DNA from: Adineta steineri
Lineage: Eukaryota; Rotifera; Eurotatoria; Adinetida; Adinetidae
Direction of reading: 5' to 3'
DNA length: 64,000 bases
Assembly: GCA_905250115.1 (NCBI GenBank)
Contig: CAJNOI010000030.1
Span: forward strand, 645,054-709,053
Part shown: in pieces, positions 47,043 through 58,826 of the stretch
Numbering within the stretch: position 1 is the stretch's first letter
Layout of the letters: the number at the start of each line of letters is the position of its first letter
Made by a program: the position numbers and the translations under genes
Notes under the pieces: generated by a model
Told to the model about the DNA's origin: nothing
The model's input: only the letters and a program-made list of their open reading frames with translations
Databases searched by the model: none

Positions 47043-50000
47043 CTAAGTCGTTGAGTAATGTTCGAATAACCATTGTTGTGATGGTTTATTTGGTTGGCAT
47101 TTTTTTAAATTAATTTGATCGTTATTTTTAAGACCTTCGATATCAAGACAAAGTTTACTTGGATGATGAATAATTGTTCCATTCTTGAAAATAAGAAATT
47201 ATAGAAAATAAGAAAAAGGAAAACGTTCGTTATTAAAATTACTTTTTCATGTGTCCATTTTTGATTTTTATCCGAATATTCACATTGGGATAAAGCAACT
47301 CCAACAGAATCTGAACCACGTCCAGTAGAAAGTGAACATGTATCTTCTCGACGTAATTGATCAGTTTTTGTTAAAGAAAAAAATTGATTGGCTGATGCAC
47401 CATTTTGACATGAAAATACTGCTAATTGAATCGAACCTTTTTCATCTTTACCTAATGTATCCAAACATAAACTTGTCGAAGGATTTCGAACCTTTAAAAG
47501 AAAACATCAATTTCTCTGCTATCTATTATCAAGAATTTTTTTGTTATTTACTTCTCCATATGCATGAACATTTTCATCAAGAATAAATTTTTCAGGATAA
47601 ACATTTTCAAGAAACCATTTAAATGATTTACAATTTAAACGTTTACGTATTTCTCGACGATCTTCAACATCACCAAAATCTTTACCCTAAAAAAAATTCG
47701 TACAAAAGATTTTTTTACTAATAACATTCATTTACTTTTAAATCATATCTATGCATATAATAAAAACGTTTATAATCATCCATCCATACTTCAGCAAGTC
47801 GCATAGAATTTCGACCATGAACGTCACCTTTACCTAGTATAGAGAAAACAAAATCATTGATATTGTTTTTTGGTTGATAAAGAAAATATTGAATAATTAC
47901 CTTTTGCACCAGTCATATTGTAAGGATGACCTGGACGAAATATATGACCAACACGAGAACATGGTACGAATTCAAGACTACCACCACACATCCATACACG
48001 AAATGAAATTTCAAGATTTTCACCTCCCCAAACCTAGAAAATATGTATTCCATTTATCTAATTAGAAACAAAAATATCTTTCAAACAAAACTAAGAACAA
48101 ATAGTAAAAATAGCTTTCTAAAACACGAGCAAAATGGTTCGGATAGCCATATCAGATATAAATATAAAGCAATGTATCATATCACCATGATCTTTTAATA
48201 GAACTACAACGACTTATCGAAATAATTTCGTTTTTCAAGTGATTAACATACTTTATCAGACAAACAACTAATAAGTATAGTATCAAAATGAATAGATTAG
48301 AGATAAACTTCAAATAATAAGCTAAAATGTTTTATTTGAGCGAGACAAATGTATGAAATATTCCTTTACTGATTAAATATTGCTTGGTGGAAGGGAGACA
48401 TGCAGTAAAATTCGAGCTTTAGTTTTTTTTCCTATAGGATTGAACAGTTCACTTCCATGCTCAAAACATAAACAATTAGTTTTTACAACTATTCAAACAT
48501 TTAGTTAAATATATAAGTTTTATCATAGTCTGCAAAACTACTATAAACATGCAACATAAACCTGTAAAGATACATTAATTTACGAACAAACATCCACTAA
48601 AATAGAAAAAGAAACCTCGCAAGATTAAAGATTTATCTCCACATAGTTGATATAATAAATTTGTCTGTTGTTTATATCTCTTATCTACTTGTATATTTAG
48701 TCATAAAAAATAGAAAGAACAAAAACGATAAATCTTACTTCCATATCATCATCTAAATGAAAAAAAAATATCAACAGATTTATTTAAAAATCCTTTTTTT
48801 TGTTTTTAAACTCTTACCATAACCACCAATTTCAAAGAAATATTCTCGATGTGCAGCTAATAAACCACCAGCCATTGTTGGTGATCTAAAATAGGTATAA
48901 AAATAAATTTATAATTCATAAAAAAGTATTTCTGAATAGAAGTAGTCACGATCACCCACGGGTAAGGTTCAATTCGAGTTTTTTGTGCATCACGTATACG
49001 TTGTGGAATTGGTATCCAATTAAAATGTAATGACCACCAAAATCCACCAATACTTCCATCACCCGTACCCTTCAAAAAGGCCAACACCAATTCAAACGAA
49101 TATATATCTTTAAATATTACTTACACCATAACCCATATTCGTATCACTAATCATATCAATTCCCGGACATAAAATAGCTGAACGTTTCTCTTTAATTCGA
49201 AGCAAAAGCGGTTCTAACCTATAAAAATATAAATATTCCCAATCACCAAATGAAAAATGAAAAAAATAAAATAACTAGAAAAAGCATCTACGGAATAGGA
49301 TCAATAGTTGTATTTCGTAGATTTTCAATTCGTGGAAATATTCGTGTCCAAGAAAAATGAAGTGACCATTCAAATATTCCGATCAAAAAAGGTCGACCCG
49401 AAGAATATGATAACTGATAACTATCGATGCCATCAATGATAGGGCAAAGAATAGCTGTCCGGTTTTGTTTAATACGATAAACTAATGGTTCAAGCCTAGA
49501 TCTTTTAGTTTTATTCCTGAAGAAAAAGAATTTATATCTACTTACCATCCAACATTTGCTTCACAATGAGCATCGAGAAAAATGACAACATCTCCAGTAG
49601 CTAAAAGAGAAAATTAAAATCTATGAATTGTTTTATTTTTTTCTAGTAATAACGAACCATTTTTTGCACCATAATTTTTCGCTTTGATCAATCCAAATCT
49701 TACTGGTGCTCGTAAAACTCGTACTAAATCTCCAAAATGTTCTTCACAATAATCATCTAAACGTTGACCCATTTCCTCTAGAAATTTTTGAATAAAATAA
49801 GAAAAATTTCCTTTAGTTTTCAATTATATCTATACCAATATCTGATTGATCATCAACTAAAATAACTTCCTTGAGTAAATGTTTTGGTGAACGATTAAGA
49901 ACGGAATAAACTGTTCGAAGTACTGGTGACCAACGTTCATTTTTAAATACTATTACAACTGATGCTGTTGGTAAATCTGGTGGATATTCAACTGATTTAC

Positions 50001-50470
50001 ATCTAGAAATATAACTCATAATCAATTATATTCATTTATATTTCACATACAATGGATCACGAGTATCTGGTATTGATCTCCATAAGGAGATTTTTTCACT
50101 TGCACGTAAATTAAAAAATTCTTTTTTCATAACAGCATCAAGATTAACTGATTCTTCAGCCTAGACAAATATTTATTTATTTAAATAAATAGTTTTTTTT
50201 CTTATTTATATTTACTGTTAATTGTACACCTTGTCCATTTTCACCTGGACAACCTTGACATGGTTCTGGTGTAGAATAAGTATCTCGATTAACACGTAGT
50301 TTTTTTCCTTGTTGAATATTCTTTAGCTTAATTGATTGATCTTTAGTTTTCGATGTTTGTTGAGTATCATTTTTATGGAAATAAAATAATGTACAGAATA
50401 TGATGATACAGAGAATCAAGAATTTATTTCGACGACGATAAAGAAACCAGTAGAGATGTGATGACAACAT
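47043..50470 (-). CDS. Polypeptide N-acetylgalactosaminyltransferase
   Basis: A type II Golgi enzyme that starts mucin-type O-glycosylation by moving GalNAc from UDP-GalNAc to Ser/Thr. Exons on the minus strand: 50216-50470, 50051-50160, 49836-50002, 49658-49777, 49546-49600, then either 49292-49495 or 49125-49218 plus 48960-49069, then 48818-48885, 48739-48752, 47901-48033, 47736-47833, 47552-47686, 47243-47491, 47043-47183; about 582 residues. Visible in order: a short basic cytosolic end and one membrane anchor ([15 protein letters not shown]); stem; [20 protein letters not shown]; the metal-binding [10 protein letters not shown] (DxH); [40 protein letters not shown]; and a C-terminal ricin-type lectin domain (CLDTLG, CSLSTG, CLDIEG with QW pairs). 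Two alternative versions of one catalytic segment and a 14-nt exon are notable. Confidence 0.92.
48739..48752 (-). other. 14-nt microexon of GalNAc transferase
   Basis: The minus strand reads CATTTAG-ATGATGATATGGAA-GTAAGA. The 14 bases complete GGTTAT-G from the exon before and lead into GTTTGGGGAGG of the exon after, giving G-Y-D-D-D-M-E-V-W-G-G-E-N, the conserved 'YDxxMxxWGGEN' of the family. Without it the frame breaks. It is followed by an unusually long intron (~700 nt). Confidence 0.85.
48960..49218 (-). other. Alternative cassette B (two exons) of GalNAc transferase
   Basis: Exons B1 (49125-49218, 94 nt) and B2 (48960-49069, 110 nt), total 204 nt, encode a 68-residue segment starting [18 protein letters not shown] and containing [11 protein letters not shown] and QRIRDAQ. 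It begins at phase 2 (completing TGG) and ends at phase 2 (before A-TCA-CCA). B is closer to the family consensus than A, keeping the GGF-W-L-F-W pattern. Confidence 0.8.
49292..49495 (-). other. Alternative cassette A (one exon) of GalNAc transferase
   Basis: A single 204-nt exon encoding [18 protein letters not shown], then [14 protein letters not shown] and a further segment to DPIP. Gapless alignment with cassette B gives 33 identical residues of 68 by my count. Splice phases at both ends equal those of cassette B, so A and B can replace one another. Donor is GTAGAT; acceptor chosen is ATCTAG, which gives the same phase and length as B. Confidence 0.75.
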
Positions 50471-50601
50471 CTGAAACAGAACAAATGAACATGATTGATC
50501 TAAAATAACCTTTTCTCATAAATCTATACATGACCAGAAGAGTCAATACAAACATCTTTGGTCAAAAGAAAAAAAACGATATCTATCACGTTCATAGACA
50601 T

Positions 50602-51117
50602 TTAATTTTTCGTCTCAATGCGAATTTTTTTCTTTCTCATTTCTTCTTTAACTGATGCTAATGTTTCTCTTGGTGCATCATGTGATGGTCGTTCAAAAAA
50701 ACCACCAGCTATTTTTTCAGCTGCTGAACGTATACTATGTGATTGACTTGGTTTTAATTCGGATTGAGTTGGACCAAATGCTTTAGCAAAAAAATCATTT
50801 GTACTAGCACGTTTATATGATGTTTCATCGAATTCAATATTTGATTTTGATTTTTCGCTATTGTTGGTAGCGGTTTGGACATATTGTTTTCTTTCTTTTT
50901 CTTTTGTTATTGTCGATGATGTCCTGATAAAATTGAAAGACATTAAGAAAAATAAAAAATCGAAAGAAAGAAATCATATAAGAACGAACATGGTGGCAGA
51001 TGGTGATTTGAAAGGCATCGAAAGAAACGTCTCAATGTCATTGGCAACATAACTAATACGATCAGTTAGTAATTCATTATGATTGCAAGCATATTTTTTT
51101 ATAACCGCATTAGCCAT
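50602..51117 (-). CDS. Small protein of unknown function
   Basis: Two exons (50990-51117 and 50602-50923) join in phase to 149 residues, starting MANAVIKKYACNHNELLTDR and ending KKKIRIETKN. The N-terminal part (about 10-35) could form a helix; the rest is polar, with KEKERKQY, a FFAKAFGPTQSEL segment and a basic end. I recognise no family. A splice-acceptor-like TATTTTAG lies just before the start, so a 5' untranslated exon may exist upstream. It sits between the GalNAc transferase and the hydrolase on the same strand with small spacers. Confidence 0.5.
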
Positions 51118-52231
51118 ATTTGCTAAAATATTAAAAAATAATTATTATTTGAAAAAATTTAAATTAGAAATATATACTTCGTCATGATAGACAAAGTAAT
51201 TTGAGTCTAATAGATCGTTTTACAATAGAATTAATACGGCTTTAATGAATAAGTTTCTAAGAATATCTCCTGGTTAATTTAATAGAGAAAAGCCTTTGTA
51301 AGTTCGATATATATTTTAATCTATTTAGGAGGTAAAGTTGACATTGCTACTGTTTAATATTATAATTATAGAAGGTTTCTGTTCAGCATTAAGACTTCTA
51401 TTTTCGAATCAATTATAGTATCTTACTTCGTATTGACTTTAGAATAACATCGCGGCATCAGTATTGTGATTCATTTCACTATGTTTATAAATACTGTTTT
51501 TTAGATTTATATGATTAATGGTAACTTTTCGATATAACCCTTTTACTAAACATATATCCATTCTAATGGATTTTAACTCTACACTAAAACCATTCTATTA
51601 TGAACAACATCAGTACTTCTTTAAAAGCATTAGCTAAATGACACTCTTTACTTGAGAGAGTTGACATATGACTTGTTGTAATATGAACAGCAACTTAAGT
51701 ACAATATTTTTTGACTACTATATAATGTTAGTAAATATAGAATACATTCACTCATAGTGTGTAAAAAACAATCACTACAAAATACAGTAAGATCAATAAA
51801 GTAAGGAATGTATTCATATTAGAAAGAGACATATGCACATTTTTAATCTAGATAATAAATTCCAATTAACGAGTGAGTCGAAAGTTCCCGAACGAAATGT
51901 TTGTTCATTCGAAAGTATTCTATATACTCAGAAAGAGCACAAAACACCGGCTAATATCCATCATGTTACATTCATTTAGAATACTTTCGGATAGATGAAA
52001 AATAAACAAAAATTTTCTCTGGAAACTTTAGGCTCACTCGTTATGTTCTAAAAGAGCATCATTCATTTCAAATGTCTTTATTTTATGACAACCCTCTGGT
52101 TCGAGAAAGTATATTACTCTATAAATGTCACATTCATAACTTCTATAGTTTTTCTTCTCAATTCAATCTAAAGCAGATATAGATTCTAGATCATCCTCAT
52201 AACTACTGTAAATATTCTATTCACTATTCTC
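51118..52231. other. Intergenic, no gene seen
   Basis: About 1.1 kb AT-rich spacer between two minus-strand genes. The promoter of the small gene should lie here. No open frame or repeat of note. Confidence 0.4.
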
Positions 52232-53380
52232 TCACCTACATTTATTGAAAGGTTCAACAGCTAAATCTTTGATTAATGCATCTAATAAATTCTTATCCAA
52301 AATTTTATCTTCTTCTGATAAAATCACCAATGTCTGTAAACGAGACAACCACAGATTATGTATATACGCATCATACTATTAATTAGAAGAAAACAACAAA
52401 AAATTTATAATTTCTTTAAAAAATTTTTTTACTTGATTTGTATCTTCCAGCATCCAGATACGTAAAGCACCCATTATTTCACGTTGAGAATATTTTAATA
52501 ATTCTTTATAACCAAGAATTTTTAATAGATATTTTGCTACTGGCCAATGTAATGGAATACGACCGAAGTCAAATGCAAATTTTGCTAGCGGAAGAAACCT
52601 ATAAAATAAAAGAAAACATTTAGTTATATTTTTATACAAAAAAATATTTCTTTACCGAATGAGTTTTCTTGGTGCAGGATCAACCATAACTAATGATTTA
52701 CAACGAAAATATTCATATTGATCAATCAGTGACATTAATGTATATGCATTTTCATGAAAACCTATAACAGTATGAATAGGTCTAAAGAAAAATAAACCAA
52801 ACAAACATTTAAGAGAATAAAATAAAAGAATTGTTTTTACATTAATTTATCACCCATAATCAATTTAAGTAATTCTCCAAGAAATCTTGCACGTAAAAGA
52901 ACTGAATTTTTCCAAATTAATCCACTCCATAGCGGCATTTTTGTTTTACCACAATCTAAATGGAATATTTTTTATTTTATCATTCTTATAAAACTCAATT
53001 AACTAACAAGGCATATCTGGTGCAATACAACGAAAATTTCTTTGTTGAAATTCTTCAATAAAATTTCGTGTTGATTCATGTGTACCTGGATAACCATGAA
53101 CAAGTAAAACAATAGGTTGATTTTTATCACCTAATGGATTTGTATCAACATAATTAACATTTGCTCGAAGAAATGTTGCTGGTCTAGCTACTTTAATTGT
53201 TGTTTCACGATCAATTTCAATAAATTCATCACCTGCTGCTGTATTTATAACAACATCTAATTGACGTTCACTATAATTTGGATATTGTTTCACAATATTG
53301 GATGATATTGTCGAAAAAGTTTTTACATGTTTAAAAAATAATGATAAATGTAAAGAAGGATTAGTTAGACGAATATACAT
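52232..53380 (-). CDS. Alpha/beta hydrolase-fold protein lacking the nucleophile serine
   Basis: Five exons (53008-53380, 52841-52955, 52656-52781, 52433-52598, 52232-52333) give about 293 residues. The fold is recognised by PIVLLVHGYPGTHESTRNF (strand 3 and the oxyanion HG-PG loop), RCIAPDMP, and SLVMVDPAPRKL near the acid-bearing strand. Where active enzymes show the nucleophile elbow G-x-S-x-G, this protein has TVIGFHENAYTLM: no serine, and apparently fewer residues. The nearest family I can think of is DUF1057, nematode-type hydrolases with 'GHSRGxENA' at this place; the 'ENA' would match with S-R-G lost. The N-terminus (Leu/Phe/Arg/Ser-rich, few acids) could target mitochondria. Likely a non-catalytic member; function unknown. 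Confidence 0.65.
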
Positions 53381-54535
53381 CTAAATAAAATTTTAAACTT
53401 GGAAAATACTATTCTATTCATACATATAAAATTATACGAATTACAAATCTTTTGTTTTCGTTAGACGAAATATTAATGGATAAGAATATATTATATAAAA
53501 ATTAGATGTATTCTCTTTATCATAAAACTGACTTGTCACATTTAATTATACTTTTTTCAAATGATTGATATGAGTATTTTTTTTTAATAAATTAAATGCT
53601 TCTGTATAATCTACAAGATTATTAAAAATTATGGATTAATATTGATTTTTACGATATAATAGAAATACTTGACTTCATAGAGAATTATGTCACGTAATCT
53701 TCTCAGGTAAATACTACATAGTACTCTAACAGGAATCATATAAGATTTAAAATTTTTAATATTTCTTCTAAAAAATCTATCCTTTATTATGGAAATTATA
53801 CTAATTGAAATCCTTACATGTGTAATAGTTCAAATGGATATTTAAAAACAAACACTTGTAAGATTCTCACTAGTATATTACATAACCATCTATAAATATT
53901 GAATCATATCGACAGGATTAAAAAAAAATTCGAATCAATGATGTGTATAGAATTTAATATTATATAAGACAAATCATTACTATTGAATAGCGATAATAAT
54001 CTAATCTTTAATATTTCAATGGTTATTTTCTACTTAATAAATTTGATTATATGCCACTCAAACTAATCAATAGAAAACAAGTTATTAGAGATAGAGAAAA
54101 TACACTTGAAGTTAATTAAAAGCCTCGGGAATCATCTTTCTTTCCTAATTCTTCAAATAAAACGATTGGTTTTCTTTCAAAATAATAGCTTTTAATTTTT
54201 TTCAATTTCTCACCATGGTTGAAAAATCTTTGATTATTTATATTGAATAAAAATCTCAGGAAAGTTGATAAATATTTGTTTGTCAATTAACAATACAATT
54301 CTACTATTGGTAAAATAAAAGTGACATCTATATATTCTTAATCTATTTCTTTTTCTAATTAAAATTTTTCTTTTTTCTTAATAAATTTTATCAAAATAAA
54401 TTCATAGATTCTTTTTATTTGAATTCATATTATTCCAATTCTTAAAAATTCATTGGTGTATATTTCATGTCTTTCTTTTGAACTTCTTGTTGTTTTTTTT
54501 TGTTTTTTCTTCATCCCAATCTCTTTTATTTGTGC
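53381..54535. other. Divergent intergenic region
   Basis: About 1.15 kb AT-rich DNA between the divergent hydrolase-like and SS18 genes. No element recognised. Confidence 0.4.
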
Positions 54536-56394
54536 ATGATTTCAACAATGTATTCTCAACAACAAATGGCTCCAATGCCTCAACAACAACAACAACAACA
54601 AAAATCAACTATTCAAAAAGTAGGTTTTTTATTCGAACTAAAAGAGAAAAAAAACAGAATATTCATTTATTTTTTTTTTAGTTACTTGATGATAATTCTC
54701 AATTAATATCATTAATTCTTGATTTACAATCGAAAGGAAGACAAATGGAATGTCTTGAGTATGTTATTAAAATAATTATATATGAAACTATTTCTCTATT
54801 ATAATAGTTATCAACGTACTTTACATCGAAATTTATCTTATTTAACACAATTTGATATGACACAATCTCATCATCCAACTAATTTACCAGTATGTTGATA
54901 TATATGCGAAAATATTGTTCTATTTCCTTTAATATTTAAGCCTCCTGATGCATTTATTCAAGCACAACAACAACAGCAACCAATGATGATGGTAAAGAGT
55001 TTAGAAAATTAATTAAAAAGTAAATATAAATAATTTATATTCTATTCTAGGGAAATAATATGATGCAACAAAATCAAATGGGCGTACCTCCATCATCTTC
55101 AGAACAAAGTAAGTCAACTTAATATCTATAATACATTAGATAGTATTCTTTTCAATATAATTAAAATATATATCTATTATAACTTTTTTATAATTAATAT
55201 TTAAGAATGAGTACTTTAACATGTAAGGTTATTTTTATAACTTATTATTTTAAGTGTCGCCTCTTTATAATATTAACGAACAGTTTTTTCTAGTATAATT
55301 ATTTACATTTCATTACACAAAAGGAAATTTGTATAGAAAAATTAAACGAATGTAAAATTTTTTACTTAAGAAATATTCAAGTGTAGAAAAACAAAATAAT
55401 TGATTATGTGTGTTTTTTATTTTTGAAGTGTATCGAGCGCAAACTAATAGCCCAGCTCCATCAAGTGTTCCTTCATCAACATTAAATAAAAGTCCACATG
55501 GTACTAGTAATAGTGGTCTTTATCCTCCATCAAATACGCCTTCAACGAATTCATCTATTCCACCATCTCTTCAACAACAACGATCACCAGCTAATTCTGC
55601 ACCATCACCATCGCCATCTGGTCCAATAACATCATCTATTTCACCACAAAATCCAGTTATGAATAAAGCACCAACACCACAACCACCATCAACTCATTTA
55701 CCTCCAATGTCGCAACAGCAACAACGACCTTATTTACCATCTCAACCAATGATGCAACAACAAGGTAGAGTTATGAATGGTACTGGAATGGATCATTCAT
55801 CTAGTGGACAGCCACCACCATCATCCTACATGCAAGGACAACAATCATACATGCCTCAACAACAGCAACAACAACAACATTCATATGCAATGCAACAAAA
55901 TGGTTATGGTCATCATCCAAATGGTAGTATGCCACAACAACAACATTATCCAATGTATCATCAACAACAAAGTAAAAGAAAAGAAAAATAATCTTTTTTA
56001 TTTTAAATGATCTATTTTGTTTTTCTTAGATCCTGGAATGCCTGTTCCTCCAAATCAAATAGCTAAACCTAATTCTCCATTAAATGGTCAACAACAATCA
56101 ATTATTCCAGCTCCATCATCACCTAAACCTTCATCATCAAGTTCACCTTCTCAAGCAACAAACACACAAAATCTTGTTTCAAATCAACAACAAATGACAT
56201 ATAATAATTATAGTGGACAACAACAACAACAACCACCTCCACAACAAATGTATCATCCACAACAAAATTATCATATGCAACAACAACAACAACAACCTCC
56301 ACCGCAATGGCAAAATCAACCTCGAATGATGATGCAACCTCAATATGGATCATACCCACAAGGACAATATCAACAAGCTCCACCACAAACTTAA
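54536..56394 (+). CDS. SS18: SS18 / SYT-family chromatin-remodelling subunit
   Basis: Seven exons (54536-54619, 54682-54758, 54808-54889, 54941-54991, 55051-55108, 55429-55971, 56030-56394) join in phase to about 419 residues. The N-terminal SNH domain is clear: STIQKLLDDNSQLISLILDL, then QSKGRQMECLEYQRTLHRNL and SYLTQF. These match human SS18 'IQKMLDDNNHLIQCIMDSQNKGK....YQQMLHTNLVYL'. SS18 is a subunit of BAF-type SWI/SNF complexes, joined through this domain, and acts as a transcription coactivator. The remaining two-thirds is Gln/Pro/Met/Tyr-rich low complexity (many CAA runs), like the QPGY domain of the family, which supports condensation and activation. Two in-frame ATGs lie close together at the start; the first is used here. 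Intron 5 (55109-55428) is longer than the rest. Confidence 0.9.
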
Positions 56395-57525
56395 AATAGA
56401 TTTTTAATTTCATTCTTTTTAGTATTCGAATTCATTGTCTTTTGTCTGAAATGACCCCACTTCTTTTTTTTTTCTTTATATAAAACAAATATATAGATGT
56501 TATAAATGTACAGAAAAGAATCTTTGATGACGAACGAATCTCCTTTCTAGTCATACATTACACATACACACTCATTCTATGTTTGTTTGTTTTTTCTGTT
56601 TGTTGCTCATTGTGTTATACGAATTTAAAAAATATATAAATAAATTACTGTGTAAAAATTTACATTATCGTTGAATACGAAAAATTTAAATTTGGTAGTA
56701 TCTAATTCGATATTTATTGCATGCGATATTAGAAATTTTCTTTTGTATGTATTGTTTAAATAAGAATATTTTCTTTTTATGTCAATATTAATCTATCCGA
56801 ATAAAATTCTTTAGAATTTGTCAAAGTAAATCATTTATTCTTTTCGATAAACTAAATTAAATAATTTATTATTAAACAATGAAAAATACAAGTTTTGTTA
56901 AAAGAAGAAGAAGAAGAAGAAGAAAAAAGAAAAAGCCAGGATAATTAACAATACAAGGATTTCCAATAATATATATCTTTTTTGCCAATCTTATCACGAA
57001 ATAACTATTAACATAGACATTATTTCATGACAGTTAAAGATAACAAGTCATAAATATATTGATGCTAATTAAATTTGACAATATTAATACTCAATAATAT
57101 TCATCGAAGTCTACATACTAATATTGAGTTAGCTCTCTTTTAAGAATCTTTGTACACAATCTTCATACAGCGAAAAGAATTATTGATTTTATTAGCATAT
57201 TCTTTTCTAACATGATTTCTATAAGAATGAGATTTTGTCTTTTAATATATATGTCGAAAAAGAAATAAAAGAAAAGAAGAGAAAAGAAAATAACTATATT
57301 GTCATTTTTTTTTCTTCTTCTTTATTCATCTTCTCTTTTCTTCTCATTTTTTTTTCAGACGTGCATATAAACGTTGCTAGTTTTATTACAATTGAACTCT
57401 TGAAAAATATACTCAAAAAGTTAACAATTGAGAAAATATTTTCAAAGTAAAAAATATCAACAATAATCATATTTCAAATATATCATGATAAATTATTATT
57501 AATTTCAAGTTCATTATTCATATCG
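56395..57525. other. Intergenic with an (AAG) microsatellite
   Basis: SS18 3' region followed by AT-rich spacer. A short AAG/GAA repeat occupies about 56902-56923. An open frame at 57235-57450 has no recognisable content. Confidence 0.45.
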
Positions 57526-58129
57526 ATGTCATTCTCACAAACTAACAATACTACTAGTTTTACTCAATTGTCAGCAAGTCATGAAAATCTCCCAAGTCGA
57601 CGTGTTTCAGATAACTTTTCATCATCGCGTTCTTATGCACCTGAATGTAAGTAATAGTAGTAATTTTGTTTTTTTTTTCATACTTTTTCAATCTAAAAAA
57701 TGATTAATATTATTTCATCGATCCATTCATGAGATGTCAAAATATAACTCAGACTCATCTACTTTGACGTTTATTTTTTATATTACAAAACAGGTAACTC
57801 AAATGAATTCTATACGGCCTAGACTTGACATTTGTATTATAGGATGAAGAGAAAAAGAAATTTTTTTAATGTCATATTATAAAAAGAGTTCTAACAATTT
57901 GCTTTTCTTCTCCATTCAAGATCATACACAGACTACTTATACTAGTCAACGTCGTCTATGTGAACATTTACGCGAAGAAGCCAAACGTGAACGTGTAAAA
58001 GTATCAATTGTTTGTAAAGATCTTGTTCGTTATGTAACGGATCATCAATCAAATGATGCACTTGTCATTGGATTTCAATCACCAAAAGACAATCCATTTC
58101 GAGATAAACAAAAATGTTCTTTATTATAA
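57526..58129 (+). CDS. Heterotrimeric G-protein gamma subunit
   Basis: Two exons (57526-57646 and 57921-58129) join in phase to 109 residues. The C-terminal ~65 residues match the G-gamma fold: a helix with LCEHLREEAKRERVKVSIVCKDLVRYVTDH, then the conserved NPFRDK and the prenylation box CSLL at the very end. Leu in the last position predicts geranylgeranylation, which anchors G-beta-gamma to membranes. The family pairs with G-beta and relays signals from seven-helix receptors. The first ~45 residues, Ser/Thr/Gln-rich (MSFSQTNNTTSFTQLSASHE), are an extension not seen in the usual ~70-residue subunits. Confidence 0.85.
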
Positions 58130-58826
58130 TCATAAATAAATCAATAAATATCGTAATATTCTATGACTAAATTCATTTTTGTTTTTTTCTTTCTTTCTCT
58201 ATATACATTAGATTTCTATTGAGAATAATCCAATTTAAACATTTTCCTTTTTTCCTATTATTAAATGTCAATTATAATTAAATACAAAACAGTATAATTT
58301 ATATGCTAAAAATAAACTTTGAAGTTAACAGTTATGTTACTCTTGTATATCATATTTGTTATTTATCCTTGTTCTCAATGATAATAAGCCTATTTCATTA
58401 TACAATTAGCCATAATGAGATATTACATTAATTTTGTTTTTCGAGTGTATTTACTACGCAGTAGACATAATAGAGTTTTTTCCTCATCTGTTTCATATAA
58501 GACATTTTTGTTTTGTTTTGTTTTCGAAATAAAGTAATTTACTGTAATGAGTGTTGTCTTATGACAAGGTCATAGTCTGATTATTGTATTTTCTACATAA
58601 TAACAATTAAGATTTGTCTCCTGACTTATAACTTCTGTTTTGCATAAACAATAATTATGAATCAATCTATCTCGAAAAATCCATTATCGAAATTTCCCAA
58701 TCCACCATTCGGTTCTATTATTATTATTATTATTATTATTATTCTTTTTCTTGTAAAAGAGAGACAAAAAAATACACACAGGCACATCGACAAATAAAAG
58801 TATTTAACGGAAAGACATAAATGTTT
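58130..58826. other. Intergenic with an (ATT) microsatellite
   Basis: Space between the converging G-gamma and exchanger genes. Contains a (TTA)n/(ATT)n tract of about nine units at 58716-58743. No gene. Confidence 0.5.
58716..58743. repeat. (ATT)n microsatellite
   Basis: Nine or so perfect trinucleotide units, close to the 3' end of the exchanger gene. Confidence 0.9.

Noticed and set aside
51109-52237. Extra 3' exon for the hydrolase-like gene joining 52238 to 51122
   Set aside because: It would only add a few residues before a stop and require a 1.1-kb intron; the exon already ends in an in-frame TGA at 52232-52234.
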